A model generated the notes under the pieces. The model was not told where the DNA came from, searched no databases, and was given only the letters and a program-made list of their open reading frames with translations. From an uncultured Lachnospiraceae bacterium (GTDB taxonomy: Bacteria > Bacillota > Clostridia > Lachnospirales > Lachnospiraceae), in NCBI GenBank assembly GCA_902765725.1, contig CACXAT010000003.1, forward strand, positions 1 through 64,000: a DNA stretch of 64,000 bases. The letters run 5' to 3'. The stretch's first letter is position 1; each line of letters begins with the position of its first letter. A program made the position numbers and the translations under genes. This document shows, in pieces, positions 16,831 through 26,038 of this stretch.

Positions 16831-18054
16831 ATGAAGGAATACACACAGATCACATTGCAGCTCAAAACACTGCTGGACGGCGACGAGTGGCTCAAGGGCC
16901 TCGTGATCAAGTCCATCGACCAGGCGGCGAAGGAGAACTCGGATCCGGTCAAGAATCCGGTACGCAGTCTGGAACAGCTCTACGATTATATAGATTTTAC
17001 CCAGACCGTCATGCCCTGGGCATATCTTCCGGAAGAGTGCTTTAAGAACTTTGTCACGAAGACGGACCAGAGCTGCCTCTATCTCTACTATCTGCTGGAC
17101 AGGCCGCTCCCGGAGCTGGAGGACAAACTGGAATTCAGGCCCTCTGTGCAGTTCCTTGAGCCGATCTACCACTGGCTGAAGGACTACAACAATGCGCTGA
17201 AGGTCTACATGGATTCTGAGGAGTCCTGGAAGGATGAGTATTACGAATCCCTCTACAAGGATCCCACCTGGCATCTGGACCAGGGATGGTTTGAGGATCG
17301 TTCCAACTGGCATTCCTTCAATGATTTCTTCTCCCGCAGGCTCAGCGACACGGATAAGATCCGTCCGCTGGCAGCTCCGGAGGATGACAGCATCGTCGCC
17401 TCTCCGGGAGACTCCCTTCCGCAGGGAACCTGGGAGATCGATGAGCAGGGCAGATTCTGCAGCGGCGACGTGTATGATGAGAACGGCGTTCTGATCAAGA
17501 CATCCGCATTCTTCAGCGTGTCAGACCTTCTGGGAGAAGAGGGCGCGCAGTATGCAGCCGAGTTCAACGGCGGCACCCTGACTCATACCTTCTACAACTT
17601 TGATGATTATCACAGATGCCACACGCCGGTATCCGGCAAGGTGCTGGCAGCGTATGTGATCGGCAATCCGGATGCCGTAGGCGGCATCACGACCTGGGAG
17701 CCGGAGAGAGGGATGTACGTCCTGGAATCCTGCTTTGCGGGCTGGCAGTCCTACGAGACGAGAGGCTGCGTGATCATTGATACTGAGGAGTACGGACTGT
17801 GTGCGGTTCTTCCCGTAGCCCAGGGACAGGTATCCAGCGTTCATTTCACCGACAATATCAAGGTCGGCGAGCGGATCCATAAGGGAGACGAGCTGGGATA
17901 CTTCCTGTTTGGCGGATCGGACTGCGTCATGCTGTTCTCGGGAAAGACAGGATTTGAACTGACCGCGCCGCTGGCGTCCAGCGAAGACACCTACGCCAAT
18001 GGATACGCGAAGGTCCTGTGCCGCTCCCAGTACGGCCGCTTTGTAAAAAAGTGA
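16831..18054 (+). CDS. Phosphatidylserine decarboxylase-like protein
   Basis: The 407-residue protein has an N-terminal domain of ~160 residues, then the Psd-type sequence HSFNDFFSRRL at about 161-171, and a C-terminal Psd core with CHTPVSGKV. The self-cleaving LGST site of classical Psd is replaced by GGSD in the segment YFLFGGSDCVMLF; the Ser needed for the pyruvoyl group is kept, the following Thr is not. Homologues make phosphatidylethanolamine, but this variant class is less characterised. It follows the hemolysin III gene after 77 bases and ends at a terminator. Confidence 0.8.
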   Translation: MKEYTQITLQLKTLLDGDEWLKGLVIKSIDQAAKENSDPVKNPVRSLEQLYDYIDFTQTVMPWAYLPEECFKNFVTKTDQSCLYLYYLLDRPLPELEDKLEFRPSVQFLEPIYHWLKDYNNALKVYMDSEESWKDEYYESLYKDPTWHLDQGWFEDRSNWHSFNDFFSRRLSDTDKIRPLAAPEDDSIVASPGDSLPQGTWEIDEQGRFCSGDVYDENGVLIKTSAFFSVSDLLGEEGAQYAAEFNGGTLTHTFYNFDDYHRCHTPVSGKVLAAYVIGNPDAVGGITTWEPERGMYVLESCFAGWQSYETRGCVIIDTEEYGLCAVLPVAQGQVSSVHFTDNIKVGERIHKGDELGYFLFGGSDCVMLFSGKTGFELTAPLASSEDTYANGYAKVLCRSQYGRFVKK

Positions 18055-18091
18055 CCAAAACACAAGGGGAATTTAATTATATATCAAATGA

Positions 18092-18133
18092 AAATGATCT
18101 TTCCTGCGCTATGATGTAGGAAGATCATTTTTT
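18092..18133 (+). terminator. Terminator after the decarboxylase-like gene
   Basis: AAATGATCTTTCCT (18092-18105) pairs with AGGAAGATCATTT (18118-18130), followed by T. Confidence 0.85.
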
Positions 18134-18227
18134 ATTGTTACAAAACAGCCGGAAAATGTCTGATCCTGTGACCTGCGCGCAGGAGTTTCCGTCTGTAGAG
18201 ATAAGAAGACAGTAAGGGAGGCTTTCC

Positions 18228-18779
18228 ATGGAAGAAAGGCAGATAATCGATCTGTACTGGGCAAGATCCCAGGAAGCGGTCGAACAGACCAGGATCCGGT
18301 ACGGCCGGCTGATCTATTCGATCGCCATGAAGATCCTCAGGATCCGGGAGGATGCCGACGAGTGCGAGAATGATACCTATATGAGAGCGTGGAACAGCAT
18401 GCCGCCTCAGCGGCCGGCACTCCTGAGCGCATTCCTGGGGAAGATCGCCAGGAACCTTGCCCTGGACCGCTACGAGCGGGAACATGCGCAGAAAAGAGGC
18501 GGCTGCGAGATCCCTCTGATCCTGGATGAGCTGGAGGAATGCGTCCCGTCCGGCAGCGGCATGGAGCTGCCGCTGGAGATGCGGGATATCCTGAACCGTT
18601 TTCTGGAAGGACAGACAGAGACTGCAAGAAAGATCTTTCTGAGACGGTACTGGTTTGGTGACAGCGTGAAGGAGATCGCCGGGCTGTATGGCCTGGGCGA
18701 GAGCCGGGTGAAGATGTCGCTTCTGAGAAGCCGGGATACCCTCAGGAAATATCTGGAGGCGGAAGGAGTCAGCATATGA
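18228..18779 (+). CDS. ECF-type RNA polymerase sigma factor
   Basis: The 183-residue protein has sigma region 2 at about residues 20-90 (DADECENDTYMRAWNSMPP) and region 4 at about 125-178 with a helix-turn-helix (VKEIAGLYGLGESRVKMSLL). GGGAGG lies 6 bases before the ATG at 18228. It overlaps the next gene by 4 bases (ATGA), the usual arrangement of a sigma factor with its membrane-bound regulator. The inducing signal cannot be read from the sequence. Confidence 0.88.
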   Translation: MEERQIIDLYWARSQEAVEQTRIRYGRLIYSIAMKILRIREDADECENDTYMRAWNSMPPQRPALLSAFLGKIARNLALDRYEREHAQKRGGCEIPLILDELEECVPSGSGMELPLEMRDILNRFLEGQTETARKIFLRRYWFGDSVKEIAGLYGLGESRVKMSLLRSRDTLRKYLEAEGVSI

Positions 18780-19693
18780 GTGAGAACAACGAAAAAAGAA
18801 AACAGGCACAGAGCCTGCTCCATTCAATGACGGATATAGATGACCGTTTCTTGGAGGAAGCCATGGAGCAGCCGTCCGCGGGTGAAGCATCGAAGCCGGA
18901 GGGCAGGAAGATGCGAAGGTACAGCACATGGGCTCTGACAGCAGCCGCGTGCCTGACGGTGGTAATCATCGGCCGGTATGTGACGCTGAACAGGGACTCG
19001 GCTCTGAAAAATGAACAGCCCTCTGCCGTGATGGAGCAGATGATGGATACGGAGCTTCCTGTGGCCGGCAGCGCGCAGAGTGTACCGGCTGAGGCTTCAG
19101 ACAAGGCAGAGAGTGTACCGGCTGAGGCTTCAGATAACGCAGTGAGCATACCGTCAGAGGATGCAGGTATGGCGGCAAGTATGCCGGATGAGGCTTCAGA
19201 AAGGGCTGAGGTCTCAGAGGAGGCCGCAGCGCAGGAAGAGATGCTGGATGCAGCTTCGGTGCAGGCCATCAACCCATTTATCGATACGAAGACGCTGGAA
19301 GAGGCGCAGGAGATCGCGGGGTTTGAACTGAATGTGCCCAGGGCGGAGGATCCTTATACGGTCCTGAATTACAGGGCGGTCGAGGGCTCGATGCTCGAGA
19401 TCATCTACTGGGATGAGAAGGGCACGGAAGGCTATCGGATCCGCAAGGCTGCCGGAAGTGAGGATATCAGCGGAGACTACAATGAATATGCACTGGAGAA
19501 GACGGTCACCCTGGCAGACGGGACGAAGGTCACTCTTCGGGGAGATGAGGAGGACCAGTGGTCTTTGGCGGTATGGACGATGACAGAGGCATCCGTGGAG
19601 AAGGAGGACTATTCCTTTGCGATCTGCTGCAGGGAGAAGACCCTGACTGCGGAGCAGATCACTGAGATGGCGGAAGTGATGTCGCAGGAGTGA
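18776..19693 (+). CDS. Putative anti-sigma factor, single-pass membrane protein
   Basis: The 305-residue partner of the preceding sigma factor. Residues 1-45 are cytoplasmic and charged, followed by one membrane helix (about 46-62). An Ala/Glu/Ser/Pro-rich extracytoplasmic linker contains repeats of VPAEASDKAES. A folded C-terminal domain of about 130 residues follows, which I do not recognise beyond its frequent presence in clostridial anti-sigma proteins. The function rests mainly on translational coupling to the sigma gene. A short tandem of TGATGTCGCAG units spans and follows the stop codon (19677-19715). Confidence 0.7.
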   Translation: MSENNEKRKQAQSLLHSMTDIDDRFLEEAMEQPSAGEASKPEGRKMRRYSTWALTAAACLTVVIIGRYVTLNRDSALKNEQPSAVMEQMMDTELPVAGSAQSVPAEASDKAESVPAEASDNAVSIPSEDAGMAASMPDEASERAEVSEEAAAQEEMLDAASVQAINPFIDTKTLEEAQEIAGFELNVPRAEDPYTVLNYRAVEGSMLEIIYWDEKGTEGYRIRKAAGSEDISGDYNEYALEKTVTLADGTKVTLRGDEEDQWSLAVWTMTEASVEKEDYSFAICCREKTLTAEQITEMAEVMSQE

Positions 19694-19786
19694 TGTCGCA
19701 GAAGTGATGACGCAGAGGCGCTGACGCAGCAAAGAGCCTGCCGGAAGAGGAACAGGCAGGTTCAAAAGGGAAGTATTGAACATAGA

Positions 19787-19845
19787 AGAAGCTCTCAGTC
19801 CGGCATCCGGCAGTGCGCCGTGTTCGGGCTGAGAGCTTCAGCTGT
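19787..19845. terminator. Inverted repeat between convergent genes, probable bidirectional terminator
   Basis: GAAGCTCTCAG (19789-19799) is repeated inverted as CTGAGAGCTTC (about 19830-19840) around a GC-rich loop. It lies between the anti-sigma gene and the convergent phosphoglucomutase gene. The T tracts on both sides are poor, so termination strength is uncertain. Confidence 0.5.
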
Positions 19846-19878
19846 TTCATAGCTTCACCTTCAGATTCATTTTCAGGC

Positions 19879-21633
19879 TTATTCTACGGCTTTGATCGTC
19901 TCCAGAACCGCATCGCGGATGGCCGCGTTGACTTCCAGGGCCTTCTGGCGGGTGTCCTGTCTGGAGTAGAAGTAGAACTTGATCTTCGGCTCTGTTCCGG
20001 AGGGACGGATGGCGAACCATGTGCCGTTGTCCAGGAAGAAGCGAAGGACGTTGGAGGCCGGGATATCTTCATAGCCGTCCTTGTAGTCGATTACCTTCAC
20101 GACCTTGTAGCCTGCGACGCTGTCCCAGCTTCCGTCCGGATTCTCCTGGACGGCTGTCGCCGGAACAGTGGCTGCCTTGGGCAGATTGCGGCGGACGCTC
20201 TCCATCATGCGGCTGATGCGCTGGGCGCCTTCGATTCCCTTGAGGACCAGATTCGGCTCATCTTCCGCATAGGCGGCATATTTCTCCGAGAGATTCTCCA
20301 GTACCTGGAACAGGGTCTTGCCCTGCTTCTTGTAATATGCGGCGGCTTCCGCGACCAGCATGCCGGCGCTGATGCCGTCCTTGTCACGGATCTCCGGGCA
20401 GGCGGCGTAGCCGACAGACTCCTCATATCCGAACAGATAGGTATATCCATTTTCAAGAAGATACGGGATGCGGCCGCAGATATTCTTGAATCCGGTGAGG
20501 GCTTCAAACATCTTCACACCGTAGGACTCCGCGATCTCGGTGGTCAGGGTGGAGGTTACGATGGACTTGACCATCGCGCCTTTCTCCGGAAGGGTGCCGG
20601 CGTCCTTGTGACCTTCGAGAATATAATTCACCAGCAGATAGCCGGTCTGGTTGCCGTTCAGCGGGACATAGCTGCCGTCATCGGCAAGAAGCTCTATGGC
20701 GAAGCGGTCGGAATCGGGATCCGTTGCCATCAGCAGCTCTGCGCCGACCTTTCTGCCCAGCTCCTCGCTGAGTCTGAACGCCTTGGGATCCTCCGGGTTC
20801 GGATATCCGACGGTGGTAAAGTCGGGGTCCGGATCCTTCTGCTCTTCCACGATGTGGAAGTTGGTGAAGCCTCTTTCCTTCATCATCTTCGAGAAGGGGA
20901 TGGAGCCTGCGCCATTCAGCGGGGTGTATACGATCGGGATCGTCAGATCCAGCTCATCGCCCTCGTGGATCGCCAGCTTTTCGACCATATCCAGGTAGAG
21001 CCGGTCTTCCTTCTCGCCCAGAAGGGTGATCTTTCCCTCTGCCACCAGCGAATCGTATTCAGAGTAGTCCACGTCGCAGTCTGTGAAATAATCCAGCGAG
21101 TCGATCTTCTCGGTCATGCCGTCTGCCACATCCGCGCTGACCTGGCAGCCATCTTCCCAGTAGACCTTGTATCCGTTGTATTCCTTCGGATTGTGGGAAG
21201 CGGTGATGTTGATGCCGGACACGGTCCCGAAGACACGGATCAGGCAGGCAAGCTCAGGCGTCGGACGAAGGGACGGGAATGCATAGACGCGGATCCCGGC
21301 CCGGGCGAGGATGCAGGCTGCCAGACGAGAGAATTCCATGGAAAAATGACGGGGATCATGTGCGATGATCACACCCTTCTCCATGGCCTGCGGGCCGGCT
21401 TCGATGATATAATTCGCGATGCCCCTGGTCGCCCTGCCTACGGTATAGACATTCATGCAGTTGGTGCCGGCGCCGACAACACCGCGAAGACCGGCTGTGC
21501 CGAAGTGCATATCCTGGAAGAAATGCTCACGCATCTGATCCTCATGCTCCTGAAGCTCAAGCAGCTGTGCGTGAAGCGGATCCGATTCGGGCACATTCGC
21601 GAGCCACAGATTGAAACGATCTTTGTAATCCAT
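19879..21633 (-). CDS. Phosphoglucomutase/phosphomannomutase (alpha-D-phosphohexomutase)
   Basis: Interconverts glucose 1-phosphate and glucose 6-phosphate, feeding glycogen and envelope-sugar synthesis. The 584-residue length matches the PgcA/PGM2 type. Visible motifs: substrate loop FGTAGLRG near residue 50, the phosphoserine loop TASHNPKEYNGYK near 144, the metal loop DPDSDRFA near 300, and the phosphate-binding RPSGTEPKIKFY near the C-terminus. The start at 21633 has GGGAGGT 9 bases upstream. It is divergent from the unknown membrane protein gene. Confidence 0.93.
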   Translation of the reverse strand: MDYKDRFNLWLANVPESDPLHAQLLELQEHEDQMREHFFQDMHFGTAGLRGVVGAGTNCMNVYTVGRATRGIANYIIEAGPQAMEKGVIIAHDPRHFSMEFSRLAACILARAGIRVYAFPSLRPTPELACLIRVFGTVSGINITASHNPKEYNGYKVYWEDGCQVSADVADGMTEKIDSLDYFTDCDVDYSEYDSLVAEGKITLLGEKEDRLYLDMVEKLAIHEGDELDLTIPIVYTPLNGAGSIPFSKMMKERGFTNFHIVEEQKDPDPDFTTVGYPNPEDPKAFRLSEELGRKVGAELLMATDPDSDRFAIELLADDGSYVPLNGNQTGYLLVNYILEGHKDAGTLPEKGAMVKSIVTSTLTTEIAESYGVKMFEALTGFKNICGRIPYLLENGYTYLFGYEESVGYAACPEIRDKDGISAGMLVAEAAAYYKKQGKTLFQVLENLSEKYAAYAEDEPNLVLKGIEGAQRISRMMESVRRNLPKAATVPATAVQENPDGSWDSVAGYKVVKVIDYKDGYEDIPASNVLRFFLDNGTWFAIRPSGTEPKIKFYFYSRQDTRQKALEVNAAIRDAVLETIKAVE

Positions 21634-21808
21634 CAGAATAATACCTCCCTTTCCCATTTTATCCCGGCAGTCTCGCGGGACTGCCTGACTCTGGAGTTGG
21701 TTTGGCCGCAGGGGCCAACCTATAGGTTTATTCTACCATTAAATATGATAAAATGTTAAAATCAACGAAGTTATCAGAGAATTTTTCATGAAAACAGGGG
21801 ATCGCCAT

Positions 21809-22699
21809 ATGACTACTGACAATCGTGAAAGCCTGTCACAGCTGCTGGAACAGGACCGGGAACAGGTCCTTGCCAGTCTGCAGGCGGACAGACAGCCTGC
21901 GCAGGCAAGACAGGTCCTGGAGAAGGAGACTGAGCGCCTCATGTACCGCGCTGCCCGGATGGAAGACGACCGTTCCAGGGCTCAGGCGGTCCAGGGGATG
22001 CTGCAGGTTGTCAGGAACACGCTGCCTCTGCTGGAGTCGGTTACGGACACGGAGGTTTGGGAGAAAAATGTCCCGGCGCAGAAACGGTCAAAACTGCGTC
22101 TGACGCTTCCGGCGGCTGCGTCCCTGGCGGGCGGACTTCTGTGCGCGGCTGCGGGGCTGTTTGGACAGGCTGCGGCAGGCAGGGTCCTGAGCATCGGAGC
22201 CCTGCTGTGGACGGCTGCCGGATGCGCGCTGCTGACGCTGGGCGGATATCTGGCCGGCCGGGGCGTCGGAGGAAAACAGAAGAAGCCGGAAGTGACCTAT
22301 ACCTATCTTGTGGATCCGGCCCAGGTCTGGCATGTCCTGCAGGGGATCGTGCTGACGGCTGACCACACCCTGGAAGAGGCTCAGGAGTACGCGAAGCTGG
22401 AGGAGACAGCCGGCGGGAGAGACCTGGCAGTGCCGGACAAGGACGAGCTTTCATTTTTCTCGGAGCTTCTGGAGAATGCCTACGCCAGGAGGAGACAGTT
22501 CCCCTCGGATGCCGCGCTTGCGGAGCAGGTGGAGAGCATCCGGTATTACCTTCATTCCAGAGGGGTGGAGACAGAGGATTATTCCGAGCAGAGCGCGGAA
22601 TGGTTTGAGGTGCTTCCTTCCGGAAACAGCCATGTTACGATCAGGCCTGCGATGCTCCATGACGGAGTGCTGCTGCGCAAGGGACTTGCGGCCCTCTGA
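21809..22699 (+). CDS. Uncharacterised two-helix membrane protein upstream of an Hsp70-like gene
   Basis: The 296-residue protein begins with a long charged, probably coiled-coil region (about residues 1-90, many Gln/Arg/Glu heptads). Two hydrophobic helices follow at about 99-120 and 126-150. A cytoplasmic domain of ~140 residues completes it. I recognise no family. An ATG at 21788 in the same frame is the alternative start; 21809 has the better ribosome site (AGGGGA). It ends 38 bases before the Hsp70-like gene. Adjacency suggests a membrane partner or cofactor of that ATPase; this is inference. Confidence 0.65.
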   Translation: MTTDNRESLSQLLEQDREQVLASLQADRQPAQARQVLEKETERLMYRAARMEDDRSRAQAVQGMLQVVRNTLPLLESVTDTEVWEKNVPAQKRSKLRLTLPAAASLAGGLLCAAAGLFGQAAAGRVLSIGALLWTAAGCALLTLGGYLAGRGVGGKQKKPEVTYTYLVDPAQVWHVLQGIVLTADHTLEEAQEYAKLEETAGGRDLAVPDKDELSFFSELLENAYARRRQFPSDAALAEQVESIRYYLHSRGVETEDYSEQSAEWFEVLPSGNSHVTIRPAMLHDGVLLRKGLAAL

Positions 22700-22737
22700 C
22701 ATGCAGCAGGCGCAGATCTTGGATACAGAGGACAGAT

Positions 22738-24651
22738 ATGGAACGTTACTATGGATTTGACCTGGGAGACGCGGAGAGCGCGGTCGCCCGGCTGAATAGT
22801 GAAAATGCCCTGAAGGACCCGGACGTGCTTGCGGTTGGCGGCGCGCAGAGCTTTGTCACGGCCTTTGCCAGGCGGCAGAGCGGGGAGCTTCTGATCGGGG
22901 AAGGCGCCTGCTATGCTCCGGATGCGATTGAGAGAAAGCTGCGCTTCAAGAGCAGGTTCCTGACAGATCCTCAGAGCGCCAGAGACATACGGACCTTCGC
23001 GGCAGGGGTGCTGTCCAGGCTGATTGGTGACGGCAATCTGGCGCAGGGAGAGGATTCCTGCTTCTACGTGGGGTGCCCTGCGGGATGGTCGAAGGCGGAC
23101 CGCGAGCGGTATCGCAGGATCTTTGAGGACGCAGGCTATCCGCCGGCCCGGATCATCTCCGAGTCCAGGGCTGCGCTGATCTCCGCATGCAGGTCCAGAC
23201 ATCTGCAGATCGCCTATGATATTCTGTCGAAGCCGGTCCTGGTAGTGGATATAGGATCTTCGACTACGGATTTCGCATTTATCGAATCAGGCAGGGAAGT
23301 GGAGCTGCAGACCGCCGGCGAGGTGATGCTGGGAGGCGGCATCATGGACCGGATGCTGCTGGAGGAGAGCGTGGAGGCAAGTCCCGACCGCTCCGCGATC
23401 CGGGAGATCTTTGACAGGAGCGAGGCCTGGAGGAATTACTGTGAATTCGCGGCCAGGCGCCTGAAGGAGAAGTATTTCGGGGACGAGGCATACTGGGCGA
23501 GCCGGCCCTGCACCCGCAGCATCGAGATCCTCGGTCAGACGCCCCTGCAGCTGACGATCCGCATGAACCGGGACATCGCGAACAGGATACTGAACGCTCC
23601 GGCGCCGGGACTGAAGGGAGCTTCATTTAAAGAGGCCTTCTGCGAGAGCCTGGCACAGATACGCGCTAAGATCCGCGAACAGTCTCCGGAGCTGATCTTC
23701 CTGACCGGAGGCGTGTCGAAGCTTCCCGCGATCGGGCAGTGGTGCCAGGAGGCATTTCCGGACAGCGTTGTGGTGACGACGCCGCAGCCGGAATTCTCGG
23801 TCGCCCGCGGACTTGCCTGCTGCGGCAGGATCGACGAGGACATGAGGGCCTTCCGGAAGGAAGTGGAGGACCTGATAGAGACGAGCACCGTGGAGAGCAT
23901 CGTTGCGAGCCACATGGAGGATCTGTACCGGCGCATCGTGGACGCCCTGGTGGATCCGATCATGGAGAATGCCGTCATGGCTGTGTTCGAGCGCTGGCGC
24001 GCGTCTGAGATCAGCCGCCTGTCACAGATCGACGAAGAGCTGGCGAAGGAGATCGAGCGGTATCTTCGGTCGGAAGAGGCTCAGGCCATTCTGGTGGGGA
24101 CCGTATCCTCCTGGCTTGGCCCTGTGGCGTATGAGTTGGAGGAGCATACGATGCCGATCTGTGTGCGGCACAATGTTCCCTACAGGGCTCTGAACCTGAA
24201 CAGCTATCTGTCGCTGTCCGATATCGACATCAGGATCGACACCAAAGACATGTTTGCCCTGGACCAGATCACCTGGATGATCAATGCGATCATCTCCGTG
24301 CTGGTCGGACTTCTGTGCGGAGGCAGCGGGGTGGCCCTGATCGCGGGCGGCCTGGAGGGGATCATCGTCGGGGCGATCCTGTCCCTCAGCGTGCTGCTGA
24401 TCGGCCAGGGACACATAGAGAACCGGATGATGGATATCGATCTGCCCAAGCCCCTTCGCAGGCTTGTCACCAGATCCTCCTTTGAGAACCGCATGAAGAA
24501 GATCGCTCCGGAAGTGAAGGCAAATTTCTTTGAGAGCCTGGAGAAGGAGAAGAACCTGGAGATCACAGGCCGGCTGACGGGGGAGATCTCCCAGCAGATC
24601 GAGCAGTGCCTGATCCGGATGGCCGAAGTGGTGGAGATACCCCTCGGCTGA
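22738..24651 (+). CDS. Hsp70-like ATPase with C-terminal membrane segment
   Basis: The 637-residue protein has an actin/Hsp70-type ATPase fold. Evidence: the phosphate-1 loop YYGFDLGDAESAVA at the N-terminus, phosphate-2 motif VLVVDIGSSTTDFAFI near 170, the GGGIMDRML motif, and the adenosine motif IFLTGGVSKLP near 330. The canonical Hsp70 substrate domain is absent. Instead there is a helical region (about 375-510) and a hydrophobic stretch (about 513-560, Gly/Ile/Leu-rich, probably two helices), then a charged C-terminus. AGAGGAC precedes the ATG. The next gene starts 15 bases later and encodes a secreted protease. Confidence 0.75.
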   Translation: MERYYGFDLGDAESAVARLNSENALKDPDVLAVGGAQSFVTAFARRQSGELLIGEGACYAPDAIERKLRFKSRFLTDPQSARDIRTFAAGVLSRLIGDGNLAQGEDSCFYVGCPAGWSKADRERYRRIFEDAGYPPARIISESRAALISACRSRHLQIAYDILSKPVLVVDIGSSTTDFAFIESGREVELQTAGEVMLGGGIMDRMLLEESVEASPDRSAIREIFDRSEAWRNYCEFAARRLKEKYFGDEAYWASRPCTRSIEILGQTPLQLTIRMNRDIANRILNAPAPGLKGASFKEAFCESLAQIRAKIREQSPELIFLTGGVSKLPAIGQWCQEAFPDSVVVTTPQPEFSVARGLACCGRIDEDMRAFRKEVEDLIETSTVESIVASHMEDLYRRIVDALVDPIMENAVMAVFERWRASEISRLSQIDEELAKEIERYLRSEEAQAILVGTVSSWLGPVAYELEEHTMPICVRHNVPYRALNLNSYLSLSDIDIRIDTKDMFALDQITWMINAIISVLVGLLCGGSGVALIAGGLEGIIVGAILSLSVLLIGQGHIENRMMDIDLPKPLRRLVTRSSFENRMKKIAPEVKANFFESLEKEKNLEITGRLTGEISQQIEQCLIRMAEVVEIPLG

Positions 24652-24666
24652 TCCCATAGGAGTAGT

Positions 24667-26019
24667 ATGACAGGATTTTATAAGAAAACCGCGGCACTCT
24701 TCCTGCTGGCGGCATGGGTTGGCGCCCTGGCGATGTCCTGCGCCGGCGAAGAGGCCCTCTTCGAGTACGCGCCTCTGGTGCGCCTTCCGAAGTATTACAA
24801 TCTGGAAGAGCAGGGGAAGAGGCCTGTCGTCAGGAGCCAGGGGAAGCTTGCTTCCTGCTGGGCAATCTCTGCGTGCTCTGCCATCGAGTCCGCGCTGCTG
24901 CCGGAGCAGGAATATCTGTTCTCGCCCGACCATATGGCCCTTCAGAACGGATTTAATACCGTGCAGGAGGATGGCGGGGATTACTACATGATCATGTCCT
25001 ACCTGGCAGGCTGGAAGGGGCCGGTGCCGGAGGCGGATGATCCTTACGGAGACGGTCAGTCGCCGGAGGGACTGACGGCCGCGGTGCATGTCGGGGACAT
25101 CCGGTTCATGCGGGGGATGTCGCAGCAGCGGATCAAGCAGATGATTCTGACCTATGGGGCGGCACAGTCTTCTCTGGCCATGGACCGGTCGAAGATCGAC
25201 AGGGAGCAGTACCATTATTACAACAGCAGGACCTCCTCTTACTATGACCCCTTTGAGGAGGAGCTTGACCATGATATCCTGGTCCTGGGATGGGACGACA
25301 GCTATCCGGCGGAGAACTTCCGCATCCGGCCGAGAAGAGACGGGGCATGGATCTGCCAGAATACCTGGGGGGAGGATTTTGGCGAGGACGGAATCTTCTA
25401 CGTCTCCTACGAGGACAGGAACCTGTTTCGAAAGGGCGGCCTCGTCTACAGTGACATCCGCGAAGCTTCCGCCTCGGAGAGAGTCTATGAGCAGGATTCT
25501 CTCGGATGGCAGGGGAGACAGGGATACGGCACAGGCCAGTGCTGGTTTGCCGGTGTATTCGAGGCAGAGCAGACCGAGTCATTAACAGGCATCGGGTTCT
25601 ATACCACAAGCCCGTATACAGCCTATAAGACCCTGCTGGTCCCGGAGTTTACCGGAGCAGAAGACCTGGCCGGGGCGGCAGGATGGACGGATCAGGGTCA
25701 TTTTTCCAGGATCCTTGCGGCAGGCCAGATCGCCAATCCCGGCTTTCACACGGTCAGCGTACCGGGTGAGGTGATCGTGCGCGGGGGACAGAGATACGCG
25801 GTGGTGATCTGGGTCAGCACCCCCGGAGAGAAGAAGCCGGCCGCCGTTGAGATGGCAAAGGACAGATACACACAGACGGTAACGACTGCGGGAAGGCAGA
25901 CCTATCTCAGCAGGACCGGAGAAAAATGGGAAAACACGCAGGAGGCGTACCAGACCAATGTCTGCATGAAGGTATACACCCGGCAGATCCAGTCTATGGG
26001 AGAAGCTCCTATCGGATAA
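24667..26019 (+). CDS. Secreted papain-family (C1) cysteine protease with lectin-like C-terminus
   Basis: The 450-residue protein has an N-terminal signal peptide (about 1-25; the SCAG segment could also serve as a lipobox). The C1 catalytic residues are in order: oxyanion Gln and nucleophile Cys64 (QGKLASCWAIS), His202 (ELDHDILVLGWD) and Asn232 (CQNTWGEDFGEDGIF). The last ~170 residues look like the beta-rich lectin-like domain found after clostridial C1 peptidases. No separate propeptide is evident. AGGAG lies 4 bases before the start. Its coupling to the Hsp70-like gene is unusual. Confidence 0.85.
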   Translation: MTGFYKKTAALFLLAAWVGALAMSCAGEEALFEYAPLVRLPKYYNLEEQGKRPVVRSQGKLASCWAISACSAIESALLPEQEYLFSPDHMALQNGFNTVQEDGGDYYMIMSYLAGWKGPVPEADDPYGDGQSPEGLTAAVHVGDIRFMRGMSQQRIKQMILTYGAAQSSLAMDRSKIDREQYHYYNSRTSSYYDPFEEELDHDILVLGWDDSYPAENFRIRPRRDGAWICQNTWGEDFGEDGIFYVSYEDRNLFRKGGLVYSDIREASASERVYEQDSLGWQGRQGYGTGQCWFAGVFEAEQTESLTGIGFYTTSPYTAYKTLLVPEFTGAEDLAGAAGWTDQGHFSRILAAGQIANPGFHTVSVPGEVIVRGGQRYAVVIWVSTPGEKKPAAVEMAKDRYTQTVTTAGRQTYLSRTGEKWENTQEAYQTNVCMKVYTRQIQSMGEAPIG

Positions 26020-26038
26020 CAGAAAGGAAACACGCAGA

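Noticed and set aside
19813-21759. Long plus-strand open frame opposite phosphoglucomutase
   Set aside because: It mirrors the well-supported phosphoglucomutase on the minus strand, has no known domain and no ribosome site; it results from high GC and biased codons.
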